Shown in pieces: positions 31,889-39,940 of a stretch of DNA of 44,369 nt; positions within the stretch are counted from its first letter, which is position 1, and every line of letters begins with the position of its first letter. The position numbers and the translations under genes were made by a program. The notes beneath the pieces were generated by a model, which was given only the letters and a program-made list of their open reading frames with translations, was not told the DNA's origin and made no database searches. This DNA comes from an uncultured Methylococcales bacterium (GTDB lineage: Bacteria; Pseudomonadota; Gammaproteobacteria; Methylococcales; Methylomonadaceae): contig CAIUVX010000140.1 of assembly GCA_903902705.1 (NCBI GenBank), positions 1 to 44,369 on the forward strand. The letters run 5' to 3'.

Positions 31889-33058
31889 ATGCAAAACGCT
31901 ATTCTTGTTCTTAATGCAGGGTCGTCCAGTCTAAAGTTTTCTGTTTTTGAGCTTCTTAGTGATAGCACCTTAAGTCAGAAAATCACAGGGCAAGTCGAAG
32001 GTATAGGCACTGCACCGCACCTTAAAGTAAAAGATAATAACGGGCAAACTCTCATCGATGTAAATTGGCAGCTCGCAGAAGTGGCTAATCATGTCCAAGC
32101 ACTACAACACATTACTGATTTTTTACGCAACAATAGCAACCGCTTAGTCGGTGTGGGGCATCGTGTCGTACATGGTGGCCCAGATTATTCCGCACCGCTA
32201 CTTATTACGACCGAGGTGTTGGAGAATCTTGACAGCATTACCCATTTAGCACCATTACATAATCCCCATAACCTCTCGGCGATTCGTGCAATGCGGCAAG
32301 AATGCCCTGATTTGCCACAGGTTGCCTGTTTCGATACTGCTTTTCATCGTCAACAAAACAAACTGGCAAAATTATTTGGTTTACCCTACGAATACTACGA
32401 GCGTGGTGTGCAACGTTATGGTTTTCATGGGCTTTCCTACGAATATATTGCCTCAATATTGCCACCTGAAATTGCCGTAGGGCGAGTCATAGTCGCGCAT
32501 ATCGGCAGCGGTGCGAGCTTATGTGCCATTCATCATCGGCGTAGTGTCACCAGCACAATGGGGTTTACTGCCTTAGACGGTTTATTAATGGGAACGCGAG
32601 CGGGTAATCTGGATGCAGGTGTTATTCTTTATCTACTACAACAAGAAGGCTTAAGTTCTAAACAACTTGAAGACCTGCTTTATAAACAATCAGGCTTATT
32701 AGGATTATCAGGCATCAGTAACGATATGCGCGTATTGCTAGATAGCTCAGAACCGCGAGCGCGGTTAGCTATCGACTATTTTGTTTATCGTGTTAGCCGT
32801 GAAATAGGCTCATTAGCAGCGGCAATGGGAGGCGTAGACGCACTGGTATTCACCGCAGGCATTGGTGAAAATAGCCCCCAGATTCGACAACTTATTTGTC
32901 AACAAGCAACATGGCTAGGTGTAGATTTTGACCCAACCGCCAATGAATCGAATGCAGCTTGTATTAGCCAAGCGCACAGCCGCGTGTCTGCTTGGGTACT
33001 GCCCACCAACGAAGAGATGATGATTGCTCGTCATACTCAAACATTGCTGGGGCTTTAA
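31889..33058 (+). CDS. ackA: Acetate kinase
   Basis: A 389-residue acetate kinase (acetyl phosphate + ADP to acetate + ATP, reversible). It has the N-terminal phosphate motif LVLNAGSSSLKFSVFE, then GVGHRVVHGGPDYSAP, YGFHGLSYEYI and the ASKHA-fold sequences VIVAHIGSGASLCAI, TMGFTALDGLLMGTRAGNLD and GGVDALVFTAGIGENSPQI. The start at 31889 fits the family better than the GTG at 31862, which adds nine unmatched residues. No phosphate acetyltransferase gene is adjacent. Confidence 0.94.
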   Translation: MQNAILVLNAGSSSLKFSVFELLSDSTLSQKITGQVEGIGTAPHLKVKDNNGQTLIDVNWQLAEVANHVQALQHITDFLRNNSNRLVGVGHRVVHGGPDYSAPLLITTEVLENLDSITHLAPLHNPHNLSAIRAMRQECPDLPQVACFDTAFHRQQNKLAKLFGLPYEYYERGVQRYGFHGLSYEYIASILPPEIAVGRVIVAHIGSGASLCAIHHRRSVTSTMGFTALDGLLMGTRAGNLDAGVILYLLQQEGLSSKQLEDLLYKQSGLLGLSGISNDMRVLLDSSEPRARLAIDYFVYRVSREIGSLAAAMGGVDALVFTAGIGENSPQIRQLICQQATWLGVDFDPTANESNAACISQAHSRVSAWVLPTNEEMMIARHTQTLLGL

Positions 33059-33072
33059 TTCACTGTAATGCT

Positions 33073-33097
33073 GGAGTGCAAGCGAAGCTTGCACTCC
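33073..33097. terminator. Hairpin between the convergent ackA and membrane protein genes
   Basis: GGAGTGCAAGC and GCTTGCACTCC form a perfect 11-base stem with a GAA loop, 14 bases after the ackA stop and seven before the end of the convergent gene. No long T-run flanks it. It probably acts as a bidirectional transcript end. Confidence 0.6.
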
Positions 33098-33103
33098 AAA
33101 ATA

Positions 33104-36100
33104 TCAAACTTTTGATTCTTCCTGCTCAACTACCTCGGTTTTCTTTTCAAGCACGATTTTCTTACGCCATAAGCCGTTACTGGAAAAACATCCCCAGCCC
33201 CATTTTAACCAGTTAATTAAAGCACTGGCTAACCACAATGCCCACGCTAACATCAATAATTGATAGACAATTAACGGCAAGGAAATCACAGTAGCGGCGG
33301 GTAGTGTCGATGCACTGCGGTCTTGATACCAATTTAATACCGTAGCAGAAGAATGATTGCCTGTTACCTGCATATCAGGTGAACCCAATAAACCTTGAGC
33401 AACCGCTGAAAATAACACCCCCAAGGATACCAGCGTCAATAAACCGATGCTGATTTGTAGCAGATTAAAATAGCGAATTTGTTCGCTGGATTGATTTGCT
33501 CGCCAACCTAATACGATTAACCAGCCCACTACAATGCCTGCCGCTGCCATTGGAACTTGACTTAATCCGACTAGCAATAAAAACCACTGCCAGTTTTTTA
33601 GTGGTGTTAGGGTAATTTTACCTAGCCCCAGTGCCACGATAATAAGCACAATTAATAATCCCCAAAATAAAATAATTGGGCCGAATTGTGGACCAAAAGC
33701 AAACAGCACCCAGCGATCTTTCCCTAAATTAGCAGTTAGATTGCTATTAACACTGTCTTGACCTAAATCAACCTCCGACATGTGCATGATCGGATTAATG
33801 GCGGTGTGCGGTTCTTGCCAACTGATAGAAACATCTTGTTTATCTGGATTAATGGGTAAAGTAAGCTTTCTACCCTCTAGTCGTAGCGGTTGCGTCCGTC
33901 CATTAATAGCAACAGATAGCAGCAGTGATCCTTCAGGTAAGGTCAACGTATGTTGCATACCCTGAGAACTTCTCAGACTGGCGTTTAATACCGCAAGCCT
34001 TTCCGAACCTTGGGTAATTTGTAAGCGACTACTGTCAATTGTCAGTGTTTTTCCTAGCACTGATTCAGGACGGGTGACAGCTAAACTGACGGTTTCATTC
34101 GCCCAAGGATGCCATTCGGGTAGCCATTGCCCTTCACTATTCAAATGAATCATGGAAAGTCCTGTCGATTCGATATGCCACACAGGGCTTACATCAACTT
34201 TCCATACTTCAATCCATTGATTGGTGTCAGGGGCGATTAAGTCTATTTTGTCGGCTTTTTCTAGTTTTGACTCCCATTGCATGGTGGTTTGCTGCGCCGC
34301 CATATTAACTTCAACTTTATTATCTTTAACCCGAATACCCGCACTGGTGACGGATTCACCTGTTAGCAACGGCACGGTTAATACTACCGCCGAATCAGCG
34401 GGTGAAATGCGGGTAATTTGGGTAATAACCCGCCAATCTAAACCCAGTTGCAATGTGCGTTCCACGCGCACAAAGGGTTTTAATGCGACTGGTTCAATAG
34501 GTTTTGTTTTATCCTGTTGGCTTTGCTGCTGAATACGGCTAAATTGTAATTGGTCGTCTGCCCATCCGTTTTCTTCTAAACCAACCACTTCCCAATCTGT
34601 TTTTTCAACCACGACATAGTTGGGCTTTAGTGGTAAAGGCAGGGTAAATTTACTCAATAACGGCGTGATACCGCGCAAAATCACCTCATGTTCACCTTGT
34701 TTGAGATTAATCCACAGCCCGTTATCTGTTCGATACAAGGCTTGTGAAGCTTTACCATTATCTAGCACTTGATTAGGAAACCACTGTTCATATTCTGCGG
34801 GTAACGGCAAAACCACCGATTCTTGGGCATGAATTTGCAAGGTGATTTGTACCTCTTTATCATTAATCAGCATTTTCATTTGCTGAATATGGGCGCAAGC
34901 GGGTAAACAATCAGGCACAACTTCTTGCTGTAATTTTTCTTGTAATTGCTTCAATAACGCATCATCAGGAAGTTCATCTGCATAGACTTTTTGCGTGGGA
35001 GTGCATAACAACGGCAATATCAGCAAGCACAATAATAACGGAGTTGCTTTGCCACCGAAGCTCCATTTATTGATGAAAGGCGGTAGGATTTTTTCCGCAC
35101 TACCAAACAGTAATACCGATAATAAGGCGACTAAAATCACCCGCAAAAAATTTAACAGCATGGTCAACATAGGGGATAAATACCATAAACTGAGTTGTTG
35201 TTCGGCATCCACAGAACCATTCCACGATAAATAAACTTTATGCCATTGCCATTGTGGCAAACCAGGTCCTGTTTGTATATTAGCTTTGGGATCAACGCGG
35301 GCAAAATCAACCGATTTTTTACTGGCGTAACTTTGATTATAAGCATTGTCCTGTTGTTGGAGTGCTTCTTTAGGTTTGCTTAGTTTACGCAAAGAAGGTG
35401 CTTTCATTTCACTGACCTGATTCTTAGACTCCACTGCCGCATAGTCTGCCTCTGGTTCTATGCTATCAGCGGCAACAGGTGGCGGCGGGGGTGAAGGATT
35501 CGCTAATTCAGCTTGCATAACAACGGGGGCAGAAGCGGGCATAGCATTCATATAGCCAGAACCACCAACTACGTTAGAATCAGGGTATATATCCTGCCAA
35601 GGTCTTTCCAATTGCGGATAAATGCCAATGCGGACTTGATCAACCATAAACGGTAATGTGATAAACACCAACGCCAGCCAACTACCACGACGATACCAGT
35701 GAGCAAACTTAAAAAACTTACCTTGCGGCAAGACGCTAAGCAACGCAGTAGCGGCTAAAATATGTAGCCATATAAACTGTGGCGCGTCTGCTTCATGCCA
35801 GATAATCGCTAGCGTGACTAAGGCAAGACCACCCCAATAACGATTCCACAAGTGACCAATTATCAGTGAGGTAATTAACACCACAAATAAATCCATCAAT
35901 GTCCAACGTGAAATCCAACTATCAGGAACATTATCCACTCCTGTTGCGGCTAATAATCGCCAACCTGGAGGTAAATTAAGTTCGGTATTAACGTGGTGAA
36001 ATGTTTGTTCCCAGCCGACCGCATTCATGAGGGCGATATTACCGTCGATACGACTATCCGCATCCAGCGTCAACGCGCCACCTCGTACTTCAACGCCTTT

Positions 36101-37336
36101 TTTATCGGTGCCAGTTTGCTGAGTAATTAACTGACTATTACCATCTAACGTTAATCTGCCTAACTGGGTTTCTGGCAAGGCATTGAGTCGCCAACCTTTG
36201 GTCATTTTGCCCGTGATATGGTCATTAATGGTATAACCTGCCCCATCAAAATCTAACCATAATTTTCGATTCAAGGTAAGTTTATTGGGTTCAGGCTCAG
36301 GATCACCACGCCGAATTACCTTAAAACTCATGGTATCAGTGGGATTCATTTTGTAGGCGGGTAGATTGCGCCAGTCATTAGGCAACGTGGTTTGACTTGC
36401 ATCAATGGTGCTTAATGAGGCAATTTCCACAACTCGCAATTCTGGACGTGCATCAAATACCCAGATTTCAGACTTATCGCTATCTTCGGGTAGTGTCTCT
36501 TTGGGCGGCAACACCAGTTGTTCCCTGTCTTTGTCGCTACGCGCCATAATATCTATTTGCCAACGACCAGGTTTTAGCTGCACAACTAACTGCCCATCGT
36601 CCAGCCTTGCTGGTAAAGGGCTTTGCAACTGCAACGGAATAAAATCAGCTAATAACGCACCTGTTATTTTTTCCTCGCGCTGCACACCTGACACTTCAAT
36701 ATCCAAATGCGTCAACACTTGCAATGGCACGTCATCAATGATTTTTCTAAATACTTGTACATCAACAGAGTTTTGTACGTTTTCAGGTTTAACTTGCCCC
36801 CGCTCACTGTCTTTTAGCCAGAGTTGCCCCTCTCTAATGGTGGGAGCGTGAATAGTTTGCCCATTCATTTGCAGACTAATTAGCCCTGCGTCATCGGGTA
36901 GGGTTAAATTATCAGGAACAGACTCCCATAAAAATTCCCCTTTAATCTCATAAATTCCTGTACTTAGCTTAATTGCAGGTCTGCCGTCTTTATCCATCAC
37001 CAGCGCGGTTTTACCATTTACAGTCACTGCCAATGGCCAATGCTTATCGTCACCGAGTAAATAAACCCAGTCATCGTCTTTATAGACTTGCCAACTGCCC
37101 GTAAAACTACCTTTGTTTGCCTCTAAGTTTACGTTTAACTCAGTAGCCCACTCACAACGTTTTTCTTCAAAACTGTTATATAAAAAAGGACAACCACGTT
37201 CTGGATAGTCTTGCATTACCCAACTAATCCACGGCTTAAGCGATTCTGGCACTTTATCAGGTGCTAGAGGTTTAGCCTGAACAAAGGCAGTAAAAAACAA
37301 ACTGCTGAGCAGTAACCACCAACACATTCGATTCAT
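33104..37336 (-). CDS. Large membrane protein of unknown function (1410 residues)
   Basis: It begins with a signal peptide (MNRMCWWLLLSSLFFTAFVQ, then AKP). A beta-rich periplasmic region of about 450 residues follows, then membrane helices at about 475-580 (for example FVVLITSLIIGHLW and FIWLHILAATALLSVL). Next come a Pro-rich linker near 617 (NPSPPPPPVAADS), a pair of helices near 725-785, a second beta-rich region of about 430 residues (including a CLPAC pair), and helices from about 1215 to 1380 before a charged tail. I recognise no enzyme motif. The layout suggests two large extracytoplasmic domains held by three membrane blocks. It stands alone and is divergent from ribF. Confidence 0.8.
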   Translation of the reverse strand: MNRMCWWLLLSSLFFTAFVQAKPLAPDKVPESLKPWISWVMQDYPERGCPFLYNSFEEKRCEWATELNVNLEANKGSFTGSWQVYKDDDWVYLLGDDKHWPLAVTVNGKTALVMDKDGRPAIKLSTGIYEIKGEFLWESVPDNLTLPDDAGLISLQMNGQTIHAPTIREGQLWLKDSERGQVKPENVQNSVDVQVFRKIIDDVPLQVLTHLDIEVSGVQREEKITGALLADFIPLQLQSPLPARLDDGQLVVQLKPGRWQIDIMARSDKDREQLVLPPKETLPEDSDKSEIWVFDARPELRVVEIASLSTIDASQTTLPNDWRNLPAYKMNPTDTMSFKVIRRGDPEPEPNKLTLNRKLWLDFDGAGYTINDHITGKMTKGWRLNALPETQLGRLTLDGNSQLITQQTGTDKKGVEVRGGALTLDADSRIDGNIALMNAVGWEQTFHHVNTELNLPPGWRLLAATGVDNVPDSWISRWTLMDLFVVLITSLIIGHLWNRYWGGLALVTLAIIWHEADAPQFIWLHILAATALLSVLPQGKFFKFAHWYRRGSWLALVFITLPFMVDQVRIGIYPQLERPWQDIYPDSNVVGGSGYMNAMPASAPVVMQAELANPSPPPPPVAADSIEPEADYAAVESKNQVSEMKAPSLRKLSKPKEALQQQDNAYNQSYASKKSVDFARVDPKANIQTGPGLPQWQWHKVYLSWNGSVDAEQQLSLWYLSPMLTMLLNFLRVILVALLSVLLFGSAEKILPPFINKWSFGGKATPLLLCLLILPLLCTPTQKVYADELPDDALLKQLQEKLQQEVVPDCLPACAHIQQMKMLINDKEVQITLQIHAQESVVLPLPAEYEQWFPNQVLDNGKASQALYRTDNGLWINLKQGEHEVILRGITPLLSKFTLPLPLKPNYVVVEKTDWEVVGLEENGWADDQLQFSRIQQQSQQDKTKPIEPVALKPFVRVERTLQLGLDWRVITQITRISPADSAVVLTVPLLTGESVTSAGIRVKDNKVEVNMAAQQTTMQWESKLEKADKIDLIAPDTNQWIEVWKVDVSPVWHIESTGLSMIHLNSEGQWLPEWHPWANETVSLAVTRPESVLGKTLTIDSSRLQITQGSERLAVLNASLRSSQGMQHTLTLPEGSLLLSVAINGRTQPLRLEGRKLTLPINPDKQDVSISWQEPHTAINPIMHMSEVDLGQDSVNSNLTANLGKDRWVLFAFGPQFGPIILFWGLLIVLIIVALGLGKITLTPLKNWQWFLLLVGLSQVPMAAAGIVVGWLIVLGWRANQSSEQIRYFNLLQISIGLLTLVSLGVLFSAVAQGLLGSPDMQVTGNHSSATVLNWYQDRSASTLPAATVISLPLIVYQLLMLAWALWLASALINWLKWGWGCFSSNGLWRKKIVLEKKTEVVEQEESKV

Positions 37337-37482
37337 GAAAGACTCCTGATAAACAAAAAGCGATTATAAGCATAGATTATGGCAGAATTAGCCTCAATAA
37401 CTAAGCATTCAATTTTAAGTTAATGACGGTTATTTGCTGATAACGCATGATAGAATGAAGGTTTTGTTACAGAAAAAATATC

Positions 37483-38430
37483 ATGCGTTTACTTAGAGGC
37501 TTGTCCGATTTAGAACCCTTTCAAAACGGTTGCGTAATGACCATCGGTAATTTTGATGGCGTACATTTAGGGCATCGATCCGTTATTGAAAAACTGGCAG
37601 AACGCGGCAAAACCCTCAATTTGCCTGTCGTCGCTATGACCTTTGAGCCGCAACCTTTAGAATATTTTTTAGCGAGTAATTCTCCACCCAGATTAATGCG
37701 CTTGCGTGAAAAAGTAATTCAATTTACCCAACTACCTGTCGATAATTTATTGATTATGCAATTTAATCGCTATTTTGCCAACTGTGATGCCGAACAGTTT
37801 GTTGACGATATTCTAGTCAACAAATTAAATGTTAAACATCTGGTTATCGGCGATGATTTTCATTTTGGCAAAGCGCGGCGTGGTAACTTCGCCTTATTAA
37901 AACAGAAAGGCGAACAGCACGGCTTTAGCGTTGAAGGCACAGTGTCTTGTTATGTCGAAGGGCGGCGCGTCAGTAGCACCATTATCAGAGATGCCTTATG
38001 TGCGGGTAACGTTGCACAAGCTGAACGCTGGCTAGGACATAGTTATTCAATCTGTGGGCGAGTAACGCATGGAGATAAACGCGGCAGAACGCTAGGTTAT
38101 CCAACCGCCAATATCAAAATGTTTAGAAAAAACACCCCCATTAGTGGCGTGTTTGCTGTCACCATCACAGGCATTGATGGTATCGAATTAACAGGTGTAG
38201 CCAATGTCGGCACGCGCCCAACCGTTGACGGTAGCTCCCAATTAGTGCTAGAAACTAATCTATTTGATTTTAATCAAGACATTTACGGGCGATACATCGA
38301 AGTGCATTTCAAACAAAAAATTCGTGATGAAATGCAGTTTAGCTCCATCGCCCAGCTACAAGCACAAATCGAACAAGATGCTGCGGTAACCAAACATTTT
38401 TTCGCCAATCAAAGCACACAGCCATGTTAG
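37483..38430 (+). CDS. ribF: Bifunctional riboflavin kinase / FAD synthetase
   Basis: A 315-residue RibF making FMN and FAD from riboflavin. The N-terminal adenylyltransferase domain has MTIGNFDGVHLGHRSVIEKL and LVIGDDFHFGKARRGNFALL; the C-terminal kinase domain has GRVTHGDKRGRTLGYPTANI and GVFAVTITG, VANVGTRPTV and LETNLFDFNQDIYGR. Length and domain order match the family. It overlaps the next gene by seven bases. Confidence 0.97.
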   Translation: MRLLRGLSDLEPFQNGCVMTIGNFDGVHLGHRSVIEKLAERGKTLNLPVVAMTFEPQPLEYFLASNSPPRLMRLREKVIQFTQLPVDNLLIMQFNRYFANCDAEQFVDDILVNKLNVKHLVIGDDFHFGKARRGNFALLKQKGEQHGFSVEGTVSCYVEGRRVSSTIIRDALCAGNVAQAERWLGHSYSICGRVTHGDKRGRTLGYPTANIKMFRKNTPISGVFAVTITGIDGIELTGVANVGTRPTVDGSSQLVLETNLFDFNQDIYGRYIEVHFKQKIRDEMQFSSIAQLQAQIEQDAAVTKHFFANQSTQPC

Positions 38431-39182
38431 ACATCATACAAATTCCAGTCTTAACTGACAACTACATCTATCTGCTACACGATTCCGACTCAGGCGAAAC
38501 CGCCGTGGTAGATCCCGCAGTTGCTGAACCAGTGTTAGCCGTATTAAAGCAAAAAGGCTGGCAACTCACCTACATTCTCAACACCCATCATCACAGCGAT
38601 CATGTCGGTGGTAACGTGGAACTAAAGCGACAAACAGGCTGCCAGATTATTGCCTCAGAATTTGATAAACACCGAATTCCCAGTGTTGACCGAGGCATAA
38701 AAGAACACGATGTCATTAACCTAGGCACACATTCTGCCCAAGTAATAGCAACAGCAGGGCATACCAGCGGGCATATTGTCTATTATTTTGCTGAGGATAA
38801 CGCGCTATTTTGTGGTGACACCCTGTTTGTCATGGGTTGTGGACGATTGTTTGAAGGAAGTGCCGCCGAATTATGGCAATCGTTACAAAAATTAAAAGCC
38901 TTGCCGCCAAAAACCCGCGTGTATTGCGCCCATGAATACACTCAGGCTAACGGTCGCTTTGCCTTAACGGTTGAACCCGATAACATCGCCTTGCAAGAAA
39001 AAATGATTCAGGTCAATGAATTACGCGCAAACGGTTTGCCAACCGTACCCTCCACCATCGGCGAAGAACTTGCCACCAACCCTTTTTTAAGAGACCTCAG
39101 TTCAACATTACAAGCCAAGTTTAAAGGTATTGCCCCTGTTGAACTGTTTGCCAAATTACGGCGATTGAAAGATAGTTTTTAA
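38424..39182 (+). CDS. gloB: Hydroxyacylglutathione hydrolase (glyoxalase II)
   Basis: A 252-residue metallo-beta-lactamase-fold enzyme that hydrolyses S-D-lactoylglutathione in methylglyoxal detoxification. The dinuclear metal motif is THHHSDHVGG, with further ligands in TAGHTSGHIVYYF and LFCGDTLFVMGCGRLFEG and in CAHEYTQANGRFA. The C-terminal domain ends KFKGIAPVELFAKLRRLKDS, matching the family. ATG lies inside the ribF end. Confidence 0.95.
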   Translation: MLDIIQIPVLTDNYIYLLHDSDSGETAVVDPAVAEPVLAVLKQKGWQLTYILNTHHHSDHVGGNVELKRQTGCQIIASEFDKHRIPSVDRGIKEHDVINLGTHSAQVIATAGHTSGHIVYYFAEDNALFCGDTLFVMGCGRLFEGSAAELWQSLQKLKALPPKTRVYCAHEYTQANGRFALTVEPDNIALQEKMIQVNELRANGLPTVPSTIGEELATNPFLRDLSSTLQAKFKGIAPVELFAKLRRLKDSF

Positions 39183-39748
39183 TTACTCGTTTAAAACACC
39201 CGCATAAATATCAGCCATGCTAAGTGAATAATCAACACAGGAAAACTGCACACTATCGCCTTTTTCATACACGGTGTGTGCCATAGTTCCGTTTCATTAA
39301 GGCGGTGGTATCGTTCAACGCGATAAGTATTTTGCGCAATCAGGCAGTATTCACGCACACTAGGAATACTTTGATAAGCGATTAACTTTTCCCGTCTATC
39401 GATAGTGGCAGTGGATTTTGATAATATTTCAATGATTAAACACGGCTGCGTTAAAAAATACTCGTTAGTTTCTTCACGACTGCAACCCAGCATTAAATCA
39501 GGATAATAATAACTGCGACGGTGAGCAATTTTGAGTTTTACGTCACTCATATACACATCACACGCTGTGCCTTTAACGTGTTGGTGTAATGCAGAACCTA
39601 TATTCATCGCTATTTTATTATGAGACCTTGAGCCACCTGCCATTGCATAGATAGTGCCTTCAACATATTCATGGCGGATTTTGCTAACCTTCTCCATTTC
39701 CAGATAATCGTCTTCGCTAAGTAGCGGTTTAACTTGTTTAGCTAACAT
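39183..39748 (-). pseudogene. Uma2-family (DUF820) protein, frameshifted near the C-terminus
   Basis: The main frame (39748-39191, 185 residues) starts MLAKQVKPLLSEDDYLEMEK and has the Uma2 features RHEYVEGTIYAMAGGSRSHN, DVKLKIAHRRSYYYPDLMLG, PCLIIEILSKSTATIDRREK and LIAYQSIPSVREYCLI. Its last 30 residues (after ELWHT) are unlike the family. The adjacent frame reads VYEKGDSVQFSCVDYSLSMA then DIYAGVLNE and stops at 39185-39183, the expected ending. A one-base indel near 39268-39282 explains both. The family has a PD-(D/E)xK nuclease-like fold; residues D, E and K of that core are visible in YYPDLMLG, LIIEILSKS. Confidence 0.88.
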
Positions 39749-39792
39749 GATTTTGTTCTCTTAATGTGGTGCAGTTGTATCCAGTACCTATA

Positions 39793-39858
39793 TAGGATGG
39801 GCTGACGGAGGAAGCCCATCGTTCGCGATTGATGGGCTTCGTACCTCAGCCCATCCTA
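39793..39858. repeat. Double-hairpin palindromic element before the Uma2 gene
   Basis: Outer arms TAGGATGGGCTGA (39793-39805) and TCAGCCCATCCTA (39846-39858) are perfect complements. They enclose a perfect inner hairpin GAAGCCCATC/GATGGGCTTC (39811-39820 and 39831-39840). It lies between two minus-strand genes and has no coding potential. Confidence 0.88.
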
Positions 39859-39940
39859 TCGTGCTAATAAAAGACATAACTTGTTGTGATGACATGATTT
39901 TATACTCCAAGTCAGGTAGGCTACACGGCTACCTTGCTGA

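Noticed and set aside
32238-32465. Minus-strand frame inside ackA
   Set aside because: Antisense shadow of conserved acetate kinase sequence.
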